Of a DNA stretch of 64,000 nucleotides, positions 16,882 through 26,180 are shown piece after piece. Both the position numbers and the translations under genes were made by a program. Source of the DNA: JACPRB01 sp964468745 (lineage in GTDB: Bacteria; Planctomycetota; MHYJ01; JACPRB01); contig CAYXVY010000079.1 of NCBI GenBank assembly GCA_964468745.1, forward strand, positions 1 to 64,000, written 5' to 3'. The notes below the pieces were generated by a model. That model saw only the letters and a program-made list of their open reading frames with translations, ran no database searches and was not told where the DNA came from. How positions within the stretch are numbered: position 1 is the first letter of the stretch; every line of letters starts with the position of its first letter.

Positions 16882-18108
16882 GTGGCGCGCATCTCGATCG
16901 ACCGTTTCGCCGCCGTCGCTGTCCGTCGCGGCTTCCTCTCGCGCCAGCAGCTCGAGGCGGCGCTCAAAGACATCGGGCTCGAAGCCGCACGCAACCGCCA
17001 CAAGCTCATCGCCGCGCTCGTGCGACGCAAGGACCTCAGCACCGCGAGCGTCGAGCGGATCCTGCAACTGCTGCGCGGACACGATCTGTGGTGTTCCGGC
17101 TGCAAGGAGGTGCGTGCGATCGACCGCTTCGATCCGCAGAAAGAATACGCATGCCCGACGTGCGCCAAGCCGCTGCGCCGCGTGGACGGCCTCGACCGGC
17201 AGTCGAACCTGCGCATTGATGAGGTCTTCGACGAGATGGACGACGAGAACTCGTCGGTGCGGTTGTCGCGCTGGAAGATCCTCCGGCGGATCGGCGCGGG
17301 CGGGATGGGACGCGTCTATCTCGCGAAGCACCGCAAGCTGAAGAAGCTGGCCGCCGTGAAGGTGCTGCCGTCGGATCTGGCGAGCGATCCAGAGTACGTG
17401 AAGCTGTTCATCCGCGAGGGTCGCGCACTCGCGAGGCTCAAGCACCCGAACATCGTGGAGATCTTCGACATCGACCAGGAGGCGGGGATTCATTTCCTCA
17501 TCATGGAATATGTCGAAGGGGTCAGCCTGAAGGAGCTGCTGGAACAGTCCGGCACGGTCGCGCCCCGCGTGGCGGTCGGCATCGCGATGGACCTGAGCCG
17601 GGCGCTCGTCCACGCGCACGCGCGGTCGTTCGTGCATCGCGACATCAAGCCCGGGAACATCCTGCTGGGCCGCAGCGGCGAGGTGAAGCTCACGGACTTC
17701 GGGCTTGTCCGCGAGATGGGGCCGGACGCCGCGACGTGGACCGATGCCGTTCTCGGCACGCCCCACTACATGTCGCCCGAGCAGGCGCGCGGGAGGCCGG
17801 CGGACATCCGCTCGGATATCTACTCCTTCGGCGCGACGCTCTACATGATCCTGGCGGGAACGACGCCCTTCACCGGGCAGGACACGATGACGGTGCTGCT
17901 CAAGGTGGCCAACGACACGCCGCCGGAAGTGCGCGAGCTGAATCCCCTCGTGCCGCGCCCGCTCTCCGACCTCATCGCACGGATGATGGCGAAGAATCCC
18001 GTGGAACGGCCGCAAAGCGCCGCCGACGTCTTCCGCGAGCTGGAGCGCGTCTCGCTCAACGGGCGGGCAACCGGCACGCGCCCGAAGACGCGGACGGCGT
18101 CGTCGTAG
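16882..18108 (+). CDS. Soluble Ser/Thr kinase with N-terminal T2SSE-like helical domain and zinc ribbon
   Basis: 408 aa, no transmembrane segment. Residues 1-66 (FAAVAVRRGFLSRQQLEAAL ... LVRRKDLSTASVERIL) resemble the helical N-terminal domain of type II secretion ATPases. Cys71/74 and Cys91/94 form a CxxC-CxxC zinc ribbon. Kinase domain 133-390 has GAGGMGRVY, Lys160, HRDIKPGN (Asp254), DFG 272-274 and MSPEQ. All catalytic residues are present. The short C-terminal tail is Arg/Thr rich. GTG 16882 lacks a ribosome site. Followed after 92 bases by another kinase. Confidence 0.92.
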   Translation: MARISIDRFAAVAVRRGFLSRQQLEAALKDIGLEAARNRHKLIAALVRRKDLSTASVERILQLLRGHDLWCSGCKEVRAIDRFDPQKEYACPTCAKPLRRVDGLDRQSNLRIDEVFDEMDDENSSVRLSRWKILRRIGAGGMGRVYLAKHRKLKKLAAVKVLPSDLASDPEYVKLFIREGRALARLKHPNIVEIFDIDQEAGIHFLIMEYVEGVSLKELLEQSGTVAPRVAVGIAMDLSRALVHAHARSFVHRDIKPGNILLGRSGEVKLTDFGLVREMGPDAATWTDAVLGTPHYMSPEQARGRPADIRSDIYSFGATLYMILAGTTPFTGQDTMTVLLKVANDTPPEVRELNPLVPRPLSDLIARMMAKNPVERPQSAADVFRELERVSLNGRATGTRPKTRTASS

Positions 18109-18187
18109 GAGTTGTCGCGCGCTGCGCGAGCATGTACGCGCACGGAAGATCCGGCTCGAACGAAATTCCGAGACCGGACGGAGGCGC

Positions 18188-18193
18188 TATACT
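18188..18193 (+). promoter_or_regulatory. Putative -10 element of the TPR kinase gene
   Basis: TATACT ends 7 bases before ATG 18201; no ribosome site between. Confidence 0.5.
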
Positions 18194-18200
18194 GCTCGGC

Positions 18201-21200
18201 ATGCCGGACCTCCCGACGGGCAGGGCGCTGGGCTCGTACGTCCTTGTCGAGCAGATCGGCAGCGGCGGCTTCGGCGAGGTCTGGAAGGCGTGGGACACGA
18301 AGCTCTCGCGCTGGGTCGCGCTCAAGCTCCTCCGCGAGGAGAACCCCGAGGAGCTGCAGCGGTTCTTCCGCGAGGCGCGCCTGGCGGCCGCCATCGTGCA
18401 CCCCGGCATCGTCCCCATCCACGAGGTCGGCAACGCGGACGGACGCCATTTCATCGCGATGCAGCTCGTCGAAGGGGCCTCGCTCGCCGATCACGGACCG
18501 CTGCATCCGCGGGAGGCGGTGCGGATCATCGTCGACGTCGCCCGCGCGGTCGACTACGCGCACGAACGCGGCGTGGTGCACCGCGACCTCAAGCCGTCGA
18601 ACATCCTGCGCGATCCCGAGGGCCGCGTGTTCGTCACCGACTTCGGCCTCGCCAAGCGCGTGAAGGCGGGCGCCCTCAGCGCCTCGAGCGTCCTCGTCGG
18701 AACCCCCGACTACATGAGCCCGGAGCAGGCGCGCGGCTCGGGGGTGGACCGCCGAAGCGATGTCTGGTCGCTCGGCGCGACTCTCTACGCCCTGCTCGAG
18801 GGCCGGGCGCCGTTCGCGGGTCCGTCGGCACTCGACATCATGATCCGCGCCGCCTCGGAGCCCCCGCCGCCTCTCGAATCGGTCGAGCGCGATCTCGCGA
18901 TAATCGTCATGAAGTGCCTCGAGAAGGACCCGGCGATGCGCTATCCCACCGCGGGCGAACTCGCCGCGGACCTGCAACGCTGCCTCGCCGGCGAACCCAT
19001 CAACGCGCGCGCGCCGTCGGTCATCTACCGGCTGCGCAAGCGCGTCGCGAAGAATCGCACCCTCACCATCACGGGTATAGCGGCGGCGGTCCTCGCGGTC
19101 GGCGCGCTCGTCGTCGTGGGCGTCTATCGCGCGAAGTTGAGGGGCGCGGAAGAGTCGCTGCTGCTGCAATTGAGGCAGTCGACCGACGCGTACCTGGAGG
19201 CGGCGCTCGCCGCGCGTCGCGCCGGCGATCTCGAGCGGATGGACGCCTACGCGGAGAAAGTCGCAACGGTCTGCTCGGACGTCATCGCGCGGTCGCCCGC
19301 GCTCGCCGAGCCGCACCACCGCTGGGGACGCATGCTGCGGGCCCTCCTTCGATTCGACGAGGCGCGGGAGAAACTCGATGAGGCGGTTCGAAGAGACCCC
19401 GGCAACGAGGACGCCCGATACGAGCGCGGCGTCACCCGCCTGGCCCTCTGGGGCGACCGCATGGCCGCGATACGGGTCGAGATCCGCCGTCGCGAGGCGC
19501 TGCTCGTCGCGGGCCAGCGAGGCCTTGTGAAGGCGCGTGCCACGCCGCTCATCGAATACGAGGACGCGGGGGCGCGCACGCTCCGGCTCGGCGCAGCGGA
19601 GGACCTGACCATCCCCGGTGCGGCGGCGGCCGCGCTGCGCAGCTTCGCGCTTCTCGAGGAACGGGCCTGGGAACACCTGCTGGAGGCCGCCCGCCTGTCC
19701 CCCGTCAACGTCGATCTCTGGCGCCACCTGGGCGAGATGGCGTTTGCAAACCGCGATGCGATACGGGCGGTCGAGCTTCATTCCGAGGCGGCGACCCGCG
19801 ACCGCGGATTCCTGCCGTGCCGGCTCGGCCGGGCCGAGGCCCTGATCTATCTTTCCCGCGGCTCGGGCGAGGCCGACGAACGCAACAAGCTCTTCGACGC
19901 CGGGATCGCCGATCTCGACGATGTCGTGCGCATGCGGCCGCGGGTCGCGGCGTTCCGCCGTCGCCGTGCGGATGCGCTCGGCCGCTGGGCGGGGTCGCTC
20001 GACGTGCTGCGGCTGAAGTCGGACGACACGTGGGCGCGGGCGTTCGCCGACGCGGACGAAGCGATCCGACTCTCGCCGGCCGACTCCGAGGGGTACATCA
20101 CGCGCGCCCAGCTGGCGGTCGACGATCTCGTGCATTCCGTCGCGCGCGGCGGCGAGCCGGGGTCTCGACTCGACGGCGCGATCGCCGACCTCCAGCGCGC
20201 CGTCGAACTCGGCGGTTCCGCCGGGGAGATCGCCACCTGGCGCTCGTACGCCTGGCTCGTCCTCGCCTCCCATCGGGCCGGGCGCGGAGAGCCGGCCGAC
20301 GAGATCTTCGAGCGCGCGGTGAAACAGGCCGAGGAGGCGACGCGGGCGTCGCCGCGCAGCCACCTCGCATGGTTTCGCTCCGCCGAAGCGCGCGAGTTGT
20401 GGGTTCGTCACCGCAAGTACCGCGGCGAGCAGCCCATCGAACTCCACCGTGCCGCGATCGCCGACTACGACGAGGCGTTGCGCGTCTCGGAGATTCCGAT
20501 CACGTACGTCGCCCGCGGCGTGGCTCGACTGAATTGGGAGCGCGGGCTCGCCTCGGGGACGAAGGATCCCGCAGCGACGCTTCAGCCGGCCCTCAAGGAT
20601 TTCGACCGAGGGCTCGAGCTCGACCCGGGAATGGACGAGGCGCGATTCTCCCGCGGCGAGACGAACCTGTTCATCGGCAGCTCGCTGCTCCAGCGCGGCC
20701 AGGACCCCACGCGGTTCTACGAGGCGGCGCTGGTCGATCTCGACGTCGCGCGGACGAAGATGCCGCACGACGGCCGTGTCGCGCTCGCGCGGGCCGGCGT
20801 GCACGCGTCCTGGGCCTCGTGGCAAATGGGACGCAACGAGAATCCCACGAAGCACTTTGAAGCGGCCCTGGCGGACTTCGATGCGGCCGTCAGCCTCGGG
20901 CCGAGCAACGATGTCGCGTGGGCGAATCGCGGCTTCATACGCGGCTCCTGGATCGCGATGCTCCTATCGACCCGCCCCGTGGACCGCGCGAAAGTCGAGG
21001 CGCTCGCCGACGGGATGGAGCGCGATTTCGCGGAGGCGCTGAAATTGAATCCCGGGAATCCCGACACCTGGTATCGCCGGGGCCGCTCGCGGATGACCAC
21101 AGGAAATTTCCAGGGAGCGATTGACGACCTAGAGGAGTCGGTCCGCCGCAATCCCAGGATGGAATCGATCGCGCGCCCGATGATCGAACAGTGCAAGGCG

Positions 21201-21215
21201 CGGCAGCGCGAGTAG
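18201..21215 (+). CDS. Transmembrane Ser/Thr kinase with C-terminal TPR array
   Basis: 1004 aa. Kinase domain 13-262: GSGGFGEVW, Lys42, HRDLKPSN (Asp129), DFG 147-149, MSPEQARG. Transmembrane helix 288-308. The remaining about 690 residues are tetratricopeptide-like repeats (for example HHRWGRMLRALLRFDEAREK, and the final NPGNPDTWYRRGRSRMTTGN), predicted outside the membrane as a protein-interaction sensor. The reading frame stays open far upstream inside the previous kinase gene, but only ATG 18201 begins a kinase N-terminus and has a promoter-like TATACT. Architecture matches the kinase at 61037-63670, so the two are paralogues. Confidence 0.92.
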   Translation: MPDLPTGRALGSYVLVEQIGSGGFGEVWKAWDTKLSRWVALKLLREENPEELQRFFREARLAAAIVHPGIVPIHEVGNADGRHFIAMQLVEGASLADHGPLHPREAVRIIVDVARAVDYAHERGVVHRDLKPSNILRDPEGRVFVTDFGLAKRVKAGALSASSVLVGTPDYMSPEQARGSGVDRRSDVWSLGATLYALLEGRAPFAGPSALDIMIRAASEPPPPLESVERDLAIIVMKCLEKDPAMRYPTAGELAADLQRCLAGEPINARAPSVIYRLRKRVAKNRTLTITGIAAAVLAVGALVVVGVYRAKLRGAEESLLLQLRQSTDAYLEAALAARRAGDLERMDAYAEKVATVCSDVIARSPALAEPHHRWGRMLRALLRFDEAREKLDEAVRRDPGNEDARYERGVTRLALWGDRMAAIRVEIRRREALLVAGQRGLVKARATPLIEYEDAGARTLRLGAAEDLTIPGAAAAALRSFALLEERAWEHLLEAARLSPVNVDLWRHLGEMAFANRDAIRAVELHSEAATRDRGFLPCRLGRAEALIYLSRGSGEADERNKLFDAGIADLDDVVRMRPRVAAFRRRRADALGRWAGSLDVLRLKSDDTWARAFADADEAIRLSPADSEGYITRAQLAVDDLVHSVARGGEPGSRLDGAIADLQRAVELGGSAGEIATWRSYAWLVLASHRAGRGEPADEIFERAVKQAEEATRASPRSHLAWFRSAEARELWVRHRKYRGEQPIELHRAAIADYDEALRVSEIPITYVARGVARLNWERGLASGTKDPAATLQPALKDFDRGLELDPGMDEARFSRGETNLFIGSSLLQRGQDPTRFYEAALVDLDVARTKMPHDGRVALARAGVHASWASWQMGRNENPTKHFEAALADFDAAVSLGPSNDVAWANRGFIRGSWIAMLLSTRPVDRAKVEALADGMERDFAEALKLNPGNPDTWYRRGRSRMTTGNFQGAIDDLEESVRRNPRMESIARPMIEQCKARQRE

Positions 21216-21225
21216 GCGCCAGAGC

Positions 21226-21339
21226 GCACCCTCCTTCGCCGTTCTACTGACTTCGCAGGGTGCTTGCGGGCTTCGGAGGGCAGGCAGAGAAGACCCGAAG
21301 CCACACCGTAAGCATGTGGCGCGGGGCGGAGACTGCCCT
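21226..21339. repeat. Nested hairpins between convergent genes
   Basis: Stem GCACCCT/AGGGTGC (21226-21232 with 21257-21263); stem AGGGCAG/CTGCCCT (21277-21283 with 21333-21339) enclosing GCCACA/TGTGGC (21300-21305 with 21315-21320). No T-run follows. Probably a bidirectional transcription end; no gene seen. Confidence 0.55.
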
Positions 21340-22333
21340 ACGCCCGAGGACCCCGGCGCCTGAGCAGCAGCAGGAAGAACGGCGCGCCCGCAAGGGCCGT
21401 CACGGAGCCGACGGGCAACCCCGCCGGAGGAAGAGCGATACGCGCAACCAGATCTGCACCGACGAGGAACGTGCCGCCGGCAAGAATGGTCACGGGCAAC
21501 AGCGTCCGATGATCGGGACCGACGACCAGCCGCACCACGTGCGGCACGATGAGCCCGACGAACCCGATGATGCCGCACATCGCCACCGCCACCGCCGCCG
21601 CGATCGCGCCGGCCGCCAGCAGCACCATTTTCACGCGTTCGACCTCGACCCCGAGCTGCTGCGCCGGCTCCTCGCCGAGAAGCATCACGTTGAGATCGCG
21701 CGCGAAGAACCCCACAATGCCGAGCGAGACGGCGACGAACGGCAGCGCGACCTTGAGCCGGATGCCGGCGTCGGGCCGCGCCACGCTCCCCAACATCCAC
21801 GTCATGATTTCGTTCCAGTTCTGCGTGTGCATGAGGAGGAGGATCGACACCATCGCGCTCGCGAAGGAACTGACCGCGAAGCCCGCGAGCAGCAGCGTCG
21901 TCACTGGCGTCCGCCCCCGCGCGCTCGAAAGCCTCCACACGAGCCACGTCGCGCCGAGCGCGCCGACGAAGGCCGCGAACGTCGTCGCCCCGAGTCCAAG
22001 CAGCGTAACGTTCACCCCGGCGACGATCGCGCACACCGCCCCGAGCGCCGCGCCCCCCGACGCGCCGACGACGAACGGGTCGGCCAGGGGATTCCGGAAG
22101 AGCCCCTGGAAAACCGCGCCCGATCCCGCGAGCGCCGCGCCGACGACGAAGGCGAGCATCGCCTGATCGAGGCGCAGCATCACGATGGAGTTCGTCAGAT
22201 CGTGCGCGCGCAGGGCCGCGAACACCTCGCCGGGCGTCAGCCGTGCCGGGCCCACGAAGAGCGACGCCGCCATGAGGGCGAGCGCGGCCGCCGCAAGACC
22301 CGCCATCGCGAGTCGCCGGTCAATTCTTCTCAT
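21338..22333 (-). CDS. btuC: Vitamin B12 ABC transporter permease
   Basis: 331 aa, very hydrophobic, FecCD/BtuC family with about nine to ten membrane helices. Family marks: RLDQAMLAFVVGAALAGSGAVFQGLFRNPLADPFVVGASGGAALGA in the N-terminal half, and GIIGFVGLIVPHVVRLVVGPDHR with LPVGSVTALAGAPFF near the end, the coupling and permeation regions. The family also transports iron-siderophores and heme; B12 is assigned because the operon is preceded by a cobalamin riboswitch. It overlaps the end of btuF by 14 bases. Confidence 0.85.
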   Translation of the reverse strand: MRRIDRRLAMAGLAAAALALMAASLFVGPARLTPGEVFAALRAHDLTNSIVMLRLDQAMLAFVVGAALAGSGAVFQGLFRNPLADPFVVGASGGAALGAVCAIVAGVNVTLLGLGATTFAAFVGALGATWLVWRLSSARGRTPVTTLLLAGFAVSSFASAMVSILLLMHTQNWNEIMTWMLGSVARPDAGIRLKVALPFVAVSLGIVGFFARDLNVMLLGEEPAQQLGVEVERVKMVLLAAGAIAAAVAVAMCGIIGFVGLIVPHVVRLVVGPDHRTLLPVTILAGGTFLVGADLVARIALPPAGLPVGSVTALAGAPFFLLLLRRRGPRA

Positions 22334-23156
22334 GGAGAAACCTCGCCGCCAGCTCGAGTCCGTCCACGAGGCGGGGCGTCGGGTAGATGAACGCCTCCTT
22401 CGGCACCACGTGAACCCGTCCCGTCCTCACAGCCTTCAGCCGGTCCCATCCCGTCCGCGACGCGAGGTTCGCCGTATTGCCGTGCGCGATGAAGATGACG
22501 TCCGGATCGCGCTGCAGCACGAGCTCCCAGGAGATCTGCCCCCACGTCCACGGCATGTCGTCGAAGATATTGCGCCCCCCCGCCCGACGGATCGCATCCC
22601 CCGAGTATCCCCTCGACGTGGCCGTCCACAGGGGATCGTGCGACGACTCGAAGAAGAATGTAGGCTGCACTCTGCCGCGCACCCGATCCTCGACCGCACG
22701 TACGCGATCGAGAAGGCGGCGCGCCTCGACTTCGCCGCGCGCCTCGTTCCCTGTCAGGCGCCCGAGACGACGCAACTCCCCCGCAATATCCTCGAACGAC
22801 TCGCCATACACCTCGACGACGCGAATCCCCATGGTCCTGAGAGCGCGATTGGAATCGTGCGCCATGCGGTCGACCGACATCACGCAATCGGGACGCAACG
22901 CGACGATCCGCTCATAGTTGAGGACGAGATCGCCCACCTTGTCCTTTTGCTTCGCCTCAGGAGGAAAGTCGCAATACGTCGTGACGCCGACGATGCGGTC
23001 GCCGGCGCCGACGGCGAACAGGAGCTCCGTGACGCTGGGGACAATGGAGACGATGCGGTCGTACTTTTCCTCGGGGAGTCCGCGGCCGGGCCGGTTCGCG
23101 TAGACGAGGATTCCCAGGAACACCGAGCCCAGGACGACCGGCAGGATCCTCCTCAC
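22320..23156 (-). CDS. btuF: Vitamin B12 ABC transporter substrate-binding protein
   Basis: 278 aa. The N-terminus MRRILPVVLGSVFLGILVY is an uncleaved signal-anchor or signal peptide without a lipobox Cys. The class III binding-protein fold is seen in RIVSIVPSVTELLFAVGAGDRIVGVT and YCDFPPEAK, as in BtuF, then DCVMSVD and the late VFIAHGN. It delivers corrinoid to BtuC/BtuD. The start GTG at 23156-23154 overlaps the ATPase TGA (GTGA), a 4-base translational coupling; the frame is open further upstream but only as antisense of the ATPase frame. Confidence 0.85.
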   Translation of the reverse strand: MRRILPVVLGSVFLGILVYANRPGRGLPEEKYDRIVSIVPSVTELLFAVGAGDRIVGVTTYCDFPPEAKQKDKVGDLVLNYERIVALRPDCVMSVDRMAHDSNRALRTMGIRVVEVYGESFEDIAGELRRLGRLTGNEARGEVEARRLLDRVRAVEDRVRGRVQPTFFFESSHDPLWTATSRGYSGDAIRRAGGRNIFDDMPWTWGQISWELVLQRDPDVIFIAHGNTANLASRTGWDRLKAVRTGRVHVVPKEAFIYPTPRLVDGLELAARFLHEKN

Positions 23157-23914
23157 GAGATCCTCGGCAGAAACACGAGCCGCCCGTCGCGCTGCAGCAC
23201 TTCGACGTTGATCTTGAAGATCCGCTCGATCATCTCCGCCGTGAGAACGTCCGCGGGCGCGCCTGCTGCGACGATGCGTCCGCGTTCGATCAACACGAGC
23301 CTCCGGCAGAAAGCGGCCGCAAGATTCAGGTCGTGCATCACCGCCACCACCGCACATCCGAGTTCCGCAACCATGCGCATCGTCTGCACCTGGTGGCCCA
23401 GATCGAGGTGTGCCGTCGGCTCGTCGAGCAGGAGGACCCGCGGCTCCTGCGCGAAGGCACGTGCGAGGATGACGCGCTGGCGCTCGCCTCCCGAGAGTTC
23501 CGTCACCAGGCGGTCGCGCAGCTCCCACGTTTCCGTCCGCTCCATCGCGCGGCGGACGACGTCGAGATCCGCCGCCGACTCGCCCTGAAAGCGGCCGAGA
23601 TGCGGCGCCCGTCCCATCAGGACCGCCTCGTGACAGGTGAAGTCGAAGGCCGGAGCCCCCTCCTGCGGCACGACGCCGATCGCGCGAGCGGACTCGCCCG
23701 CGCTCACGTCGCCATAAAGATCGCGACCGTCCAGCAGCGCGCGCCCGACGCGAGGCCGCAACACGCGGCTCATCGCGCGGACGAGCGTCGATTTCCCGGC
23801 TCCGTTCGGGCCCAGGAGGCCGACGAAATCCCCGGGCGCGATCTTCAACGTCACGTCCGAGAGGACGTGCACGCCGTCGTACGCGCAGGTGACTCCGTCG
23901 ACCTCGATGATCAT
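23153..23914 (-). CDS. btuD: Vitamin B12 ABC transporter ATPase
   Basis: 253 aa, BtuD/FecE-type ATPase. Walker A GPNGAGKST near residue 35, Q-loop VVPQE, signature LSGGERQRV, Walker B VLLLDEPTAHLD and the switch His in VMHDLN are all intact. Cytoplasmic partner of the permease. The ATG directly follows the btuB stop (TAA-ATG with no spacer), and its end overlaps btuF by 4 bases, so all four genes are coupled. Confidence 0.92.
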   Translation of the reverse strand: MIIEVDGVTCAYDGVHVLSDVTLKIAPGDFVGLLGPNGAGKSTLVRAMSRVLRPRVGRALLDGRDLYGDVSAGESARAIGVVPQEGAPAFDFTCHEAVLMGRAPHLGRFQGESAADLDVVRRAMERTETWELRDRLVTELSGGERQRVILARAFAQEPRVLLLDEPTAHLDLGHQVQTMRMVAELGCAVVAVMHDLNLAAAFCRRLVLIERGRIVAAGAPADVLTAEMIERIFKINVEVLQRDGRLVFLPRIS

Positions 23915-25912
23915 TTAGAAGTCGGCCTCCAGGGAGATCAGCACGCTGCGTTCGGCGCCCGGATTGAAAGCAGTGCCGGCGAAGCCGAGCCCGCCGCTTT
24001 CAAAATACTCGCGATCGAAGACGTTGTAGACCGCGAGCGACGCCAGTGCCTTCCCCCAGCGCACGCTGACCTTCGTGTCCATCAGCGCGTACTTCCCCAG
24101 CTTGGGGGCCGTGTTCGACGTGTCGCTGATCTGATAGCGGCTGCCGACGAAACGGCCAAGCAGCGTGAGATACACGTCGCTGTACGTGATCGTCGATCCG
24201 AGCAGCCCCTGGTGCGGCGGCGTGACGGGATAACGCTTTCCGTCCAGTCCGCTGCTCTTGATCACCGCGTCGGTATACGTGTAGACCCCGAAGATCTCCA
24301 GACCCACGGGGGTCTCCGGTTCGAGCGGCGTCAGGCGCACCTCCGCTTCGATGCCCCGATGGCTCACGCGCTCGAAGTTGAAGTTCGTGCCGAAAAATCC
24401 GGACGACGGATTGAAGTAGATCTCGTTCTTGACGTTCATCCAATAGTACCCGAGGCCCGCGCTGCCCCACCTCGGCGACCAAAGCCTCACGCCCGTCTCG
24501 AACGAGTGGGCGCGCTCCGGCTGGAGCTCCGGATCGGACGCGCTGAATCCGACGAGCTCGTCGCGCGTCGGATACTTGAAGGGCCGGCCGTAGCTCGCGT
24601 AGATGCTCAACTCGTCCAGCGCGTGATACGTCGCGCCGAAGGCGGGGCTCACCTGCGAGAACGCCTTCTGCTTCTGGACAGCCGGGCTGAAGGCGGCGCC
24701 GCTGACGGCGCGATCGAGATCGAGCAGCGCGCGGTCCCAGCGGAGGCTGCCCGATAGGACGAGCGCCTCGAGCGGGCGGACCTCGACATGGCCGAAGAGC
24801 CCAACCAGGCGGCGCACGTATTCGTTCTCCGTGCCCGCGGCGGAACCGAAGAAGACCGAGTCGGAGAGCGCATCCGAAGACTCGTGCACGAGGTCGGTGC
24901 CGACAGTGAGCTTCCAGGCGAGCCCGAGGAGATCGACGTCGAGCACGTCCTTCAAATGCAGCGCGATTTGCTTGTAGTCGTCCTCCGTGTCGAAGAAGTC
25001 GCCGCCGCCGAATTCGTCGTGAGCGTCGGATTCGCCGTCGAGGAAGCTGAGCTGCGCGGTGACGACGCCGAAATCGCCCCCCTCCCACGTGAAGAATACG
25101 TCGCCGTAGGCGTTTGCCGAATCGGCGTGGTCGTTCGGATTGACGGTCCCGGCGCGCCCTACGGCGGCGAGATCCGCCGGCGTCAACGTGCCCGGCCTGC
25201 GGCGTTCGTCGTCGTGCACACCGATTTTCAGCGCGAGGCGGAGCCCCTCGCCGAGCGGGTATTCCAGGTCGGCTGTCAGATCGACGGCGTCGTAACCGCT
25301 ATTCTCGCGCCAGCCGTCGGTGTGCTGCGCGCCACCGAAGAGGCGGTATTCGAGGTCGTCGCATTTGCCGCTGACTTCAGCCGCGCCGTGCGCCGTGTTC
25401 CACGATCCCCCCTCTGCCAAGGCCCGCCACCTGGTCTCTTCCTTCTTCTCCCGCCGCGTGATGATGTTGATGACGCCGGCCAGTGCCGGGTCGCCGTAGA
25501 GCGCCGCGGCGCCGCCGCGCACGACCTCGATTCGTTCGACGTTTCGCAGCGGGATCGTCGCCCAATCTGTGCCGCCCGAGGTGGGACTGTTCGTGCGGCG
25601 CCCGTCCACGAGGACGAGCGTGCGCTGGCCATTTCCCGCCCCGTTGTTGTATCCGCGCAGGTCGAGCAGCGCATCGGCGCCGTGCGGGTTGGGGCCCTGA
25701 GCGAAAAATCCCGGCACCGTGCGGAGCACGTCGACGATGTTCGACGCGCCGCTCTTCTCGATCTGCTCGCGCGTGACGACGGTCACACCGGCGGCGACGT
25801 CGAGCACATCGCTTTCGCTGCGCGTCGCCACGACGACGACTTCCTTTTCCTTCTCCTGTTTCTTCTCGGTCGACTCCTGCGCCATGAGCACCGTAGCCAG
25901 AACCAGCCACAT
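23915..25912 (-). CDS. btuB: TonB-dependent outer-membrane receptor, probable cobalamin receptor
   Basis: 665 aa. Short signal peptide (MWLVLATVLMAQ), a charged linker, a TonB-box-like EVVVVATR, the plug domain (VLRTVPGFFAQGPNPHGADALLDLRG, RIEVVRGGAAALYGDPALAGVINIIT) and a 22-strand-type barrel ending in aromatic Phe (LEADF). Takes up corrinoids using TonB-ExbB-ExbD energy. Start at ATG 25912: GGAGG lies 6 bases upstream, while the longer in-frame start has neither signal nor ribosome site. Ligand call rests on the upstream riboswitch and btuDFC downstream. Confidence 0.88.
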   Translation of the reverse strand: MWLVLATVLMAQESTEKKQEKEKEVVVVATRSESDVLDVAAGVTVVTREQIEKSGASNIVDVLRTVPGFFAQGPNPHGADALLDLRGYNNGAGNGQRTLVLVDGRRTNSPTSGGTDWATIPLRNVERIEVVRGGAAALYGDPALAGVINIITRREKKEETRWRALAEGGSWNTAHGAAEVSGKCDDLEYRLFGGAQHTDGWRENSGYDAVDLTADLEYPLGEGLRLALKIGVHDDERRRPGTLTPADLAAVGRAGTVNPNDHADSANAYGDVFFTWEGGDFGVVTAQLSFLDGESDAHDEFGGGDFFDTEDDYKQIALHLKDVLDVDLLGLAWKLTVGTDLVHESSDALSDSVFFGSAAGTENEYVRRLVGLFGHVEVRPLEALVLSGSLRWDRALLDLDRAVSGAAFSPAVQKQKAFSQVSPAFGATYHALDELSIYASYGRPFKYPTRDELVGFSASDPELQPERAHSFETGVRLWSPRWGSAGLGYYWMNVKNEIYFNPSSGFFGTNFNFERVSHRGIEAEVRLTPLEPETPVGLEIFGVYTYTDAVIKSSGLDGKRYPVTPPHQGLLGSTITYSDVYLTLLGRFVGSRYQISDTSNTAPKLGKYALMDTKVSVRWGKALASLAVYNVFDREYFESGGLGFAGTAFNPGAERSVLISLEADF

Positions 25913-26013
25913 GGGATCCTCCGGACGCAAAGAGAGAACCAGAACGGCGTCAAGGGACGACACCCTGTGGTCCCCCCGGTCGCATTTCTTCGTCGAGAAG
26001 CGCGACCACGCTC

Positions 26014-26160
26014 ACAGGCAGGTCTTCTGGCTTCTGGGCTACCTACTCCCCGGTCTTCCCGACGTTTGTCAGTGACCTGTGGGTTTCGTTCCCAGTTACA
26101 GCGGCGGGACCGCCTCGGCGTTTCACCGAGTTCCCTATTGAGCCCCGAGGGGCACCTGTG
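26014..26160 (-). promoter_or_regulatory. Cobalamin riboswitch (B12 element)
   Basis: Read on the minus strand, the conserved B12 aptamer blocks occur in order: closing stem CACAGG/CCTGTG (26014-26019 with 26155-26160), GGGAACTCGGTGAAA, GGTCCCGCCGCTGTAA, the B12 box GTCACTG (26070-26076), CGGGAAGACCGG, and AGCCAGAAGACCTGCC near the 3' end. About 100 bases separate it from btuB; there a GGTCGC/GCGACC hairpin could form part of the expression platform. High adenosylcobalamin is expected to switch off btuBDFC. Confidence 0.95.
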
Positions 26161-26167
26161 ATGGCGG

Positions 26168-26173
26168 TATGAT
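26168..26173 (+). promoter_or_regulatory. Putative -10 element of the small membrane protein gene
   Basis: TATGAT ends 7 bases before GTG 26181 and lies 8 bases from the end of the riboswitch, so a divergent promoter region is compressed here. Confidence 0.4.
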
Positions 26174-26180
26174 ACGGGGC

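Noticed and set aside
17736..18200. Upstream extension of the TPR kinase gene
   Set aside because: Lies out of frame inside the previous kinase; only ATG 18201 begins the kinase domain and has a promoter-like hexamer.
17841..20855. 1004-codon minus-strand frame
   Set aside because: Complete antisense shadow of the TPR kinase, low-complexity Arg/Gly/Asp.
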